Positions 28,001 to 39,059 of a stretch of DNA of 64,000 bases are shown piece after piece (positions within the stretch are counted from its first letter, which is position 1; every line of letters begins with the position of its first letter). A program made the translations under genes and the position numbers. The notes below the pieces were generated by a model, which worked only from the letters and a program-made list of their open reading frames with translations, made no database searches and was not told where the DNA came from. This DNA is from Phoebastria nigripes (taxonomy: Eukaryota; Chordata; Aves; Procellariiformes; Diomedeidae): contig JAYKAV010003436.1 of NCBI GenBank assembly GCA_035582835.1, positions 128,644 through 192,643 on the forward strand, written 5' to 3'.

Positions 28001-31000
28001 CTGACTCGCTGGCTAATGAAGTCAAGGGAAAAATTCTCTCATCTGAGGCAAGTACATTATCTTTATAGGGATAACGGATCTCAAAGAACTCCAGTTACTG
28101 TACCAATGGGCAGCTGTTCTTCTAATTGTAGAAATTAACGGAGTTTTATTGATTAACAGTAGTTAAAGACTCTTGTCCTTAACTGTGCACTTTTGTCTTC
28201 TACCTGATCCAGTGTCAAGATGAAATAACCACAACAGTAAATGATCAACATAAGCAGAATAACTTGTCTAAAAACTTTTTTTAATCATGCTTTTAAAAAA
28301 GTAAATGCCTAACATTGAGCTTATTTAGATGAACTAGATGTTCTTCGTTGTGTCCTATGATTTTTTTTTTTTTTTTTTAATGAATCAGGGTACTTGGGGA
28401 AAAAAACTAACACAGCTTCAGAGCCAAGTCATTAACTAAATTCAGATGCTTTTATTTATATTATGTTTAAAATCTGCTCTCTGGACAAGCTTGATAATGT
28501 AAACTGTACAAAAGCAAGTTGGGTCACACTTAATAATCAACTTTTCTGTGGTATTTCAAATCCAAGTTGCTTTATGCAATCCTGGTCCCTTTTACTAAGC
28601 CATCAAAAAGGCTTAGAGAGAATCTTGCAGCATCTTCTATACAGAAAAATATTTAAAGATCTATAAAGTATCTTGCTTCTGTTGTAATGGAAGAAAACAG
28701 AAACTTAGCTTAATTTCTCTCCTAAAAATGCCTTTCCTCCAGTCTACTTCCTTCAGATTATTGAAAAATTGGCTCACGATTATTTCTTCCCAAACGGTTG
28801 ATTCTTCATGCTGTTCTGTAATATGGCATCTTTTTTCCTTTCATAATTTTTTGTCTCTGTACTGTCCTTGACCGCTTAGTATCTCTCTTGCTAAATTAGA
28901 CAATATCCACTGATTTCCACACAGTGCCTTATATTAAGTTTATCATCAAGAAGTGTTTAATTATACTTAACTGCAGAGGTGGGGTAGGGGTTTCAAAATA
29001 CAATACAATGAAAACTAGTATGTCAGTAAACTTGTGGAGGAAGAACAGGACTGCGGAGCTCTACTGGTTTACTGCAGGTTTCCACCGAAAGAAATGCCCA
29101 GGTGCAGTGTAAATGCTCTCCCACAAAAAACAAATCAGTTATTAAGTCCTGGACTTGGAACTGTGCAGATAACTACGCAGAGGATGGCCCTACAGCCATC
29201 TTCGTATTAAGACAGTGTATTGTAAAAGTTAAATAAAATAACAAATAAGCCCTAAAATTTTAATCTAGAAAAATGGGGTTATTTAAACTTAAAAAGGCAA
29301 AGAGAAAGCCAGAGCTATTTCAGAGGATATGATTCTTCAGTTTAAGTAGATAGTCAATAGTATCTCATACAGGAGTAAACGATAGGGAATGTGTTCTCCC
29401 TGAGTAGCAGATGGCAAGCGTGTTCTGTGTATATTCTTACACTGATCAATAGGTCCGGTAGACTTGTTTCCAGGAGGAGGACAGGCTGTTGTGAGCCATT
29501 GAACATCCTGGCAGCCAGTTCCAGATGACACATCTGACAGGATTGCACTGAAGTTGATCCGGTAGCAGCAGAAGCATTCTTGGTTTCTGGACTCCTTTCT
29601 AGCCTCTTGCCCGTGGCCCGCTGTAATCTTCAGGTTTGCCAGTGTCTGTGTCCAAGAGAGCAGCATTCGTAGGTGAAGATCATTTTGGAACCTAGGTGTA
29701 GCGCAGGGTGTCCAGTGGGGAAATGCAAAGTCTCTGAAGGCAGAGCGAGCGAGCCTGCAAGTCTTTTCAACTGTTCCGGAGAAGTGTATTCTAACTTCTA
29801 ATATGCCTATTTACCATAGAAACAAACACAGAATAAAGTACCTTGGTGCTTTTGCTTTTAGAAACATAGGTTTGTAAATGTGCAAACATCATTGGTCAGG
29901 AGTGCAATTTTTAAAAAATCTTTTGCCTCAACAATTTTAAAGAGAAATCACGGAGAGAAGACTTGTCTCTTCCCCAGCAAGAAAAAAAGTAAAGAAAACA
30001 CATCTGCAACTTCTGTGTTCGCTAAGTGTTTATTATGTACCCCTTCCTGTTCTTTCCAAGGTTTCATTTTCATTTAATTTTATTTTTCCTCACATTTTAA
30101 AAATAAACCTCTAGTATGGATTTAATTTATTCCCAGTCTGCTGTAATTAAGTTGCAGATAAACATATGGTTACCATATGACAAAGTGATATTGAAAGGAA
30201 ATGCTTTGTAAGAGACACAATAGTACGTGTACTTGGGCCTCGGTAATGCTGGTTTAGCTCTTCTGTAGCCATACAGCCTAGATCCAATTACGAAAATACC
30301 AATGGTATGGTAAATTAATAGTGACATAGCAAATAATGACAAACTGAATAATGTACTGTAGAATCATGGTTGAATCAAGCATGAAAAATAATGTTACGGA
30401 AATGTGAAAGGAGGAAACTAAATGGCAATGGAAATAGAGTAGGGGCCAAAAAAGAGAAGCTGTAATCAACCAAAGGATGAAAAGAAAAAGAGAACAAAGC
30501 AAAGAAACTGCATTGGCAATTTGCTAATGCTACATGTTTTGGGCTGGCAATGAGTAAGGCTTCCTCCCAGTCGGTTTCAAGTACTGGTGTAGAGCATTGA
30601 CTTAACTTTTAAGAGGTAGTTGTAAGATTGAATCTTAGCGAAGTGATCTATAACTCTTGAGTTACAGGTCTGGTCTGCTAAAAAACACAGGTCTGAAACT
30701 AGGTGGATGCAGAGCAATTTTCATTCAAGTAACCAGTTGTACGTATACTACTGGAGGAAACCAGGCATACCCTGAGCTTGTAAGGAAATTTTGATAAACA
30801 TCTTCTGCAAAGATTTCCCCTCTTCAGAGTGACGTTCATACTGTTATTCCTCAAGTCTACCCTCAAAATTCTCCTTTCCTCTACTTTCCTTTACTGAAAA
30901 GGAAACATGCACGTTGGTAGTATCGCTCGAGGTTTTAGTTCTAAAAGAAGGGAACTGAGCAGCGTGTAAGATGTAATATGACTGCCACATGGACAAAACT

Positions 31001-32560
31001 ACTTTTTCATTGTGCGCTTCTTTTTGTAAACTTGTTCTTTGGTTCTGAGGACGCTTGTAGTTTTGTGTAATTTGCCTAACGCAGATCACCAGCAGGACCG
31101 TTTTACTGGAGTAAAATGTTTACTTAGATGGGAAGATGGAAGATGTGTTTATTCTGAGACATAATTACGAGTGGTGAAGTTTCATAAATCCATTTTGCAA
31201 ATACAGTGTTTTTATGCTGTGTAATTTAGTTGAAGGGGAAAAGTGCATTATCTTTTCTTGGTTTCAGTTCCTTTAATTGCACAAAATGAGAAACTTCATG
31301 GTGACTTTTGAGATCCTTTATGCTTTGAACTTTCAATGTGCCATTCTTTGAATACTTGAAGATATTATGATTCTAGCCCTTGCAAAGCGTTTTAGGCAGT
31401 TTTCAGTGTAGACATTAAAAAAAATATATAGCATGCAAGAACACATTTATAAAATGTTTCTCTTTGAAGAATATAATTCATATTTTATTGTTTAAAAACA
31501 GGTTTTGTCAAAGTTGTTCTCCTGCAGTAGTAGGTACAGCTTATTTTCATAGCTATAATTTATTACATATCCCAGTTGCTTCAAATTGATGTTTATGCTT
31601 ATCCAAAAATAAAAGCATGCTGCCATATTCCTAAGCATATGATAACAATCTGATGAAAGTGGACCTCTGATGTGCTAAAACTGTTCGTAGTTTTACACTT
31701 TAACTGAGATTTCATTAAACACACTGTCTGTTTCCTGAAAAGATTGTCATATTTTACTCTAATTTAAATCATTGACCTTAGGTTACAACACACTTATCTT
31801 TCAGGCACAGACCAAACTGTCTTTGTTTGTCTTCACAAAGCCATACGAAGTGGCGTTGCAGAAGCTTACAGTACACCCCACTTGAGCATCCTGCCATTAG
31901 AACATGTTGGTTTGGACACAGAACTTCGCTTGCTGCTGAGGCTTCAGCTATACCTGTTTCCTAGCATGGATATTTGAGTTTAGTTCCGAAAGAAAATAAA
32001 TCTGGTCAAGTAGGGCTGTGTTGCTGCTAGGTTTCCTCATGTTTCTATGTCTGTTACTCAAGTCTGAATCTCATTGTGACCAAATGGCCAATAGGAAAAT
32101 CTTATTTAAGCACACACAGCCCTCCCCAAAACATCAGCATTGTTAATTCAACAGCTATTGGACTCAGCCATACTTTTTCTTTAAAGCCAAGTATAAAGGT
32201 GAATAGAATTTATACAGCATTATTAGTTTTTAAAACATCTTTAACATTTTAAGTATGAACAGATCTCTGCATGAGAAGAGGCAATAAATGGAGATTTGCA
32301 TCTTGTGGATTTACTGTAAAATTTTACTAGAGTGCAGAAGGTGGAGTTGATCGAGTGGGTTTTGCGCAGTGCTAGCTACCATTTGAGAAATACAGAAATA
32401 TTTTGTGTTACGTTAAGTGTTTCTAATGTTCCAGATGTTTTAGTATAGAGGGAAGTTAGAATGAGAGATTTTCTTCTTGAACCTAGGTATTCAAATTACT
32501 TGTAGAATGCTACCTCAGAAATTATGTATTCTATTTCTTACTCTAATTGCACAATTTTGT

Positions 32561-32669
32561 GGTACTTAGGGACGTGGTTTAGTGGTGGACTTGGCAGTGT
32601 TAGGTTTACGGTTGGACTTGACGATCTTAAAGGACTTTTCCAACCTAAATGCTTCTATGATTCTATGAA
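32561..32669 (+). mobile_element. CR1 LINE 3' end, sense
   Basis: GACGTGGTTTAGTGGTGGAC leads into GGTTGGACTTGACGATCTTA, then AAGGACTTTTCCAACCTAAA and a terminal CTATGATTCTATGA. This is the characteristic 3' end and octamer tail of bird CR1. About 109 bp remain, severely 5'-truncated, with no coding capacity. It is the strongest single indication that the host is a bird. Confidence 0.93.
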
Positions 32670-35600
32670 GATCTATCACAAACTCAGATGATGCACAGAG
32701 GCAGATCGAGCGAGGAGTGGAACACTGATTCCCAAAGTATGCCATTATGAGATACTACCATACCTGGGATGCTGATAAACTTCCTTGCTCTAGAAACTAA
32801 AATAAGAAAATAGATTGATTTTTAGTGAGATCCCAGTTCTGTATTGCTCTGAGTTAGGGAATAGCCACAGCATTGCTCCAAATATCAGTAGACAATAATA
32901 GTATAACTGGATAAATTGCTTTCTAAATGTTCCTCTATTGCTGTAGTGGAATTCATTAAAAAAAAAAAAAACACCTTACAAAAATAGTTTAAAACTGTGA
33001 ATCATACATGTACATACACGCAGTAGATGGCTGTACAAGGGAAAAACAGTGGATTGAGGATTCACTGCATCTTCTAATTCTCGTCCTGTTGGCTCATTAC
33101 ATACTTTAAAGCAAAAGTCCATGTGTAAATGTGGAGTGTAATGTCATCAATACTCTAGACACCAGATGCAGATTTTCGATAATACAGAATTTGTTTCCAC
33201 AGAAAGATACCAAAGAGAATATGAAATGGCATATAAAGAATACTTTCTTTTCAACCAAAAAATATGTGGCGTGGGATAAAGTGTTTTTTCCTTCAAAATG
33301 TAAATGTTTAAGCCTTACAAATACTGCAGTAGCTTCAAACGACCCTTGTTTCCAGTATTAAGCTGCTGAAGAAACAAAGATTTAAACATGTCAGCCTATA
33401 CGATAAACATACTCAGTTAGATTCTGAGGTGTATCACAAGAAAGTAAATTCTGAGTAGTTGTCTCAAAGTAAGTTTTATAGTGTTCTGTAGTCATTGTTT
33501 TTTCAATATTTTACGAGTCTATATTTTACCTGTGCAACTGACGCTTCTGAAAAATAAGAGGAAATTCAGTCACTTTACATTTGCATCAGTTTTACATATA
33601 CAAGAAGGAATCTTGGCAGACAAAGCTAGTCAATTTAACAATAATTTTATGTTGATGTTGGGTGGTTATTTAATGGACTNGTGTTTGTTTATTTGGCCAG
33701 ATTTAAAGCAGTGGAGGGTGCTCGGTTTGCCCATAGCTGACATTGTCTTTGTAACACTGGAGTCATTTAAGTCAGTGTGGCAGTCGTAACGCTGGGTTTC
33801 TTTGGAAAAAACTAAACATTTGTATCCCTCCTGTTTGTCTAATGCTTTCTGTTTGGTGGATACTAAACAAACCCCTAAGGAGACAGAGTATACATTTGCT
33901 GATTATGCTCATACAATTGTAATTACCGACTGTCTGTCTTTACATACTTTTTAAAAGCTCCTTTAAATGAAACTTGAGGTGACATCTAATCTAACACGTA
34001 GCAGATTAAAAACAAAAAGTCTTTCTGTAGGAATTTTCCCTTTGTGAACCATTTGTCTTTCTGACTCAGTAATTCCAGTTCATCAGACTTGGAAGTCTGT
34101 TACTGAATGTTGCGATACGGCGCTTTCCATAGTCAAATTTTGGACCTTTCAGGCTTTGAGCATAAAGTTTAATGACACTGGTAGTGTTTACAGTATTCTG
34201 TTAAAAATACTCCAACACTGCCATTGTGCAGCAAAAACTTCTACTTCAAGAACATCAACTTAAGCATGTGACAAACTTGCAGCATCTGCAGGCAATGGGT
34301 TTCTCTTCTTGCATATTCTGAAGGTTCCAGACTTTTCCTGTTGATTTTCAGTCTCCAAAAAATGCAAGTTTGAGACAAAACCTTCTCAAAACCATGGCTG
34401 TCTTACACATCTTCATCTGCCTACATTACAGGTTTTTCTTTCATCCTTGTATTCAGATTTTGAGTGTACAGTGGAGAGGAAGGAAAGAAATAAAAACAGG
34501 ATGCATTTCTTTTTAGATGCAGTATTACTCATTTCTCAGTTACTTTGTACTGGCAGACTGTTTTGTCTTATCTGTTGAAGTCTGAGGTGCATGTTGGCAC
34601 CAGAAAAGTTAAATTTCTTGGAGAAGTTTTTCATTGACTTAGGGCTTGCCACCGTGCTTGAAAAATACAGGAAAGTATAAATCCTTGTTATATTTTCATG
34701 TTGGTGACAGCTCTCTTACAGGATAAAATATTTTAGTTAATTGAAATGCATTAACAAATGTATTGTCCAATATCTAAAAATGGAACTCATCAAAGCAACT
34801 TAAATTACATTTCTAGAAAGATAATTGATTGAAAATGTATATGCGACGTTCAGTTTANGACAGATTAACAGTTTGTGACTTGAGGATAAGAGTTCTTGGT
34901 GAAGTTAGCACCAAATATTTTCGCAATGTGCGTAAGGACAGATAAATTGTAAGACCGGCTCTCATAAATCGAACTGTAGTTATTTGGGCTATCAGAAGGC
35001 TTAGTAAAAGTAGAAATACAAACTAATTTCCAAAAATGTAATTGCTGCACTTGATTTCATTTTGTAGCCTGGTGATTGCTGTTTTGAAGTATCTGTAGGA
35101 CTTGATCATGGTAATAGTAAAGTTATTCCTTTGTTGTTATCCGAGTTAGACTACTCTAATTTAAAAATCCGATGGCTGCTAAAACCAGCGCGTGAGGCTG
35201 CTTGGAGTTCAGGCCCTGGCAGGAGCGCCTGGGGCAGGACGCTGGGGTGGCTGCCCGCTTGGTGCCTGCTTAAGGGATGGATCTAAATTTTTGCAGGGGC
35301 TAGCAGGCCGGTGGCAGTGGGTTTGATTGCTTAATGCTTCTGGAATTTAATCACGTTGTTATTGGTTTTCTACAGTATCTAGAATTTTCACCATTTTTGC
35401 AAGTAATTTGTATTTGAGTTACTGAAGTTACGTTGATGTGAGGCCTTGATGCTACCACCATGTGTATGACTTCAGCGGGTGATACTGTGGCCTTAGCTGA
35501 GCAAAACATACGTATAAATCAGCCCGAATCAGAGCCTAAATGTAGCATCTTTGGTAAATTTAGAAGTAGCTTACACCTGTGGAGGGACTCATAGCAGCAC

Positions 35601-38600
35601 AACTTGCTTTATATACTCTTTATATACANTCCTTCTTACAGAATGCCAAGTTCAAAATGAGTAGTAAGTGTGAGCTATTGTTCCATCTAAGAGCAGAGTA
35701 GCGTATTTTCTTCATAAGCAGGTTAGAAGCAAATTTGTCTGCTTTTAGTATAGGTTCTGCCTTGCCAATTTTGCTTTGCATTCTTAGTCATGGCCCTTAA
35801 GCTGAATAACTTAAAACATTTTCCTTAGAAGAGTTTTAATATGCAGAAAATTGCAATGCGCAATTTTAAACAGCTGAAGAATAATGTATTTTGTTTAAAA
35901 ATAGATACTCCAAGTGTATTCACTCGGATGGCTCTGTGTGTGTGTCTGTGTGTAAAATCTGCCATGGGAGAAAGGGAAGATTCTGTATTCCATCACGATG
36001 GTCATCCCTTTGTGATTTGAGACTACTTCTGTTTTAGACAGAAGTTCCCATAAGATTCCCTGCTTGGACTCCTGAAGGAGCTGGAAAAACTATTTCTGTC
36101 CAGAAGTAATAATAGCATGGGCTTTTGGTTTTGATCATAAACTGACATTTAAAAGTCATCTGAGGAAAGATATTTCTTAATTAAAGTCAGGTTTTGCTTA
36201 CTGCAGTTGTAGCTGATCTTTCCCATCTGGTATCGCGCTACTTGATGCGATACCTTTCAGTTGCCCGGTGTCCACTTTACGAGATCCCGTAGGAATTACT
36301 GACTTTCCCAAAGGGACCTTTCAGTGGGTCGGGTCATCTGTTACCCTGGTTGTTGCTCAGCTTCTCTTTTCCCTGGGAAAAACTTAGAAAAGTCGCACAG
36401 GAGAGAATATGAGGTGATAATCCGGTACCCAAAGTGTACTTGGAATTGTAGTTCTGTCAGGCCTATTGCAGCTCCTGCACAGCACGCGCCTGGTTTTTCA
36501 TTTATGTGCCAGATCCCAACGTTTTACCTGGGGGAAACAGACATTGTGTTTTATACGTGGAATATGAAAGGTAGATCGTGTGACTGCATTTCCTGGTTTT
36601 TATTCCCTAAACTGAGGGTGTTTAACATTGCTTGCTTAATCCTGGGTGCGGTAGTTCTGCTTCCTGCTTCTGCCGCGTGATCGCTCCCAGGAGTCCCCCG
36701 TAGGTGAGACGGGCAGACGCCTCCTTACGCGGGGCTGGGCGAGGTGCTGCTTCATGCCGCTGTTACGACTTCAATTTTAGCATGTAATATGCCTGAAGAG
36801 AGATGTAGGTATTTATGTTTTGCCTTTTTGTGTGTTTTGTGGATTGCTAAGATACGATCTTTCCTGCTAAGCAGCTGCATTTTATCCCAAATCCTGTGAA
36901 TTTCACGTAAGATCATCAGATTCTCAGAGCATTCAGACGGATTGTCAAAACCCTGGCATTTATTTAAGGCACAGAATAACGGCTTCCCGTGTGCAGAACT
37001 CGCCGACGCGGTCTCTCCCAGGTACAGGGAAGCTTTTAGACGACAGAAAATTACACACTTTGAGATTTCCTTGGGATACCTCTGGTTTCTGTACAATGTA
37101 AAATACCACCCACTAGCTGGGGGTAACTGCACTGATGATTATGACAGCTACACAGCAACTCCCAAACAAGTCATGGGTGCATTTTACAGCGGTTTGAACA
37201 TTGGAACTCTTATCTGGTGCCTCTGATCTATTTTCTCTTGTGATTCCCAAAGGCCTCAGTATGGGCGGATGAAGATAAAGCATGACTCAGTGTTCAGCTA
37301 TGGTATACTTGGCACCTCTTGTAAACGAGGAACTTAAGAGTTGAGTTCACCAGATACAAGCTAATCCTAAATTTCTAGTATTTGCAACCTGGAGCTAAGA
37401 GATCGCTAGATTCTCCAAGACCTGTGATACCGGACAAATGAAGGCACGTAATGAATATCAAAGACATGGGTTATTGAGAAGGAAAGCCTGAAGAACTTGT
37501 TTTATTTTGTCATCAGAAGAGCATAAACGCACAGGGAATCAAGCTGAAAAAAGATTGCTGTTCTGCTAGGCGAGTGTCCTTAGATCAGCCATGTTTTCGT
37601 GCTGTAACTACCGTGCACTTTGTTGCCCCTTATGTGTCTTTGTTCCCAGGATAGATCACGGTCTTTATCCCCATGGTAAATACAGTACTAGATACTTTGT
37701 AGAAATTAAAACTGGCAAATTCCATGTGTTTTATGTCATTTGGCATTCTGCACAAACCCCCTTCAGTTTGTCATAAATTCCTAAACCAGAGCAAGGTCAC
37801 ATCTGGTAGCAATTTCAGTCTGCCAGATGAGGCGTAATCCTATAAAACCTAACTCATTTTCTCCAGCGCTTTTCAAAGACGAGCTCTCCGGCTCCTTTTC
37901 TGTTAAGACATACCACTTGCCCTGTGAGCTCTGTAGAATGATTTAGGCTGACAGTCTTTTCACGCTTTATAAACTGCAGTTTTTGGAACACAGCTTTGTA
38001 TCCAGTACGTAAGACAATGCAAGCAAGTAGCAGTGTTGAAGTCTTCATGGTAACAGGCCGCATCTAGATTGTGTTTTCTTTTGCAATAGCATGTCCCTGC
38101 AGGATGCAGTAATGGTGTTCTCTCTCAGTATTTTGATGCCTATGGATCTCCTCATACTCTGTCACCTTACATACTGCATAACCTCTAAAGGATCCATACA
38201 TAGCTACTATTCTGCTTTCCTTCTACTTGCTTTTAAAATAGTTATAGTAAAAGTTATGAGTCTTAGGTAATTCAAGATATACACATTGAAGACTGTAAAT
38301 TATGAGATGCACTAACAAAGTAATGGAATGATGACCAATCTTTGCACACTGTAGTAACTGAAAATAGCTCTAATTCCCAGTAACATGGAAGTTTAATAGC
38401 AGTCGGTAGTTTTATATGTTTTATCATGTTTCCATTGCCCCATTATATTTTGATAATAGTGGTTATTTTGGCATCTCATTGCCTTTATTACTTCATGCTT
38501 TCAAAGCACTGTATGGAACTTGGTGAACCACTTTCTCAAGAGGAGTAACAAAACAGAGTGTTCTAGTAAGGGTTTGGTTGGGTTTTTTTGTGAAACTGTG

Positions 38601-38979
38601 ATGTATTATAATGTGTTATTAAATCAAATTAACAGAACTTAGTTGAAAAATACTCTTTCAAGGTTTCCTGCGTCTTGCATAAGGACTTCAAAGGCCTGTT
38701 TGTACAGGTGCACGATACTGGTTTTTTCTCTGAGGTGACCAAATTCAAGTATCTCTTGGTATCACGTGAAAGATACTAAACCAACCAACCAATGAAGACT
38801 TAAAAAGCACATCAGAATTTTAAACAATTAGTATCGTTACTCTTAACTATTAAAAAAACAAGCTAAAAGTGGCAGCATATTGAAATCCACTGCAACTGGC
38901 AAGCACTAGCTAGAAACCACCTTGTCTACTCTGATTTTTCTGACCTAATTTATAGCCTTTTGAACCTGTTTATCCACAG
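32670..38979. other. CENPP: Non-coding, probable CENPP intron up to the exon at 38980
   Basis: No exon was recognised. The segment has two compositional islands (about 35185-35330, GC-rich; about 36230-36770, CpG-containing) in otherwise AT-rich sequence, and a short TG repeat near 35.94 kb. Open frames of up to 126 codons occur at 36.3-37.2 kb on both strands and resemble no protein I know. Confidence 0.5.
35933..35954 (+). repeat. (TG)n microsatellite
   Basis: Short interrupted TG repeat: TCTGTGTGTGTG followed by TCTGTGTGT. Confidence 0.8.
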
Positions 38980-39059
38980 GGCAAATATCCTGATGTTGTG
39001 ACCCTTCCGGAAGGACTGCTGGGAGATTATATAATTCTAAGGAACCCCAAACTTNCTGG
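38980..39059 (+). CDS. CENPP: CENPP third-last coding exon
   Basis: The acceptor TTATCCACAG precedes 38980 and the donor GTAAGC starts at 39060. The 80 nt begin in phase 0 and end two bases into a codon, reading GKYPDVVTLPEGLLGDY onward. The N at 39055 is the first base of an NCT codon; the family has Pro there, so C is the likely base. Confidence 0.9.

Larger units (their letters stand above)
13951..32560. other. Non-coding, probable CENPP intron
   Basis: No coding exon was recognised on either strand. I searched for the CENPP exon expected before the GKYPD exon (family pattern rich in F, L, W and R, ending in a basic stretch) and for a splice-flanked ECM2 leader exon, without a convincing hit. 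The interval is AT-rich, with simple repeats, one possible old LINE fragment, a tandem duplication and a palindrome, listed separately. Confidence 0.5.

Noticed and set aside
31800..31980. Acceptor-like TCTTTCAG followed by an open stretch
   Set aside because: No matching donor at a plausible distance in frame, and no similarity to CENPP or another known protein.
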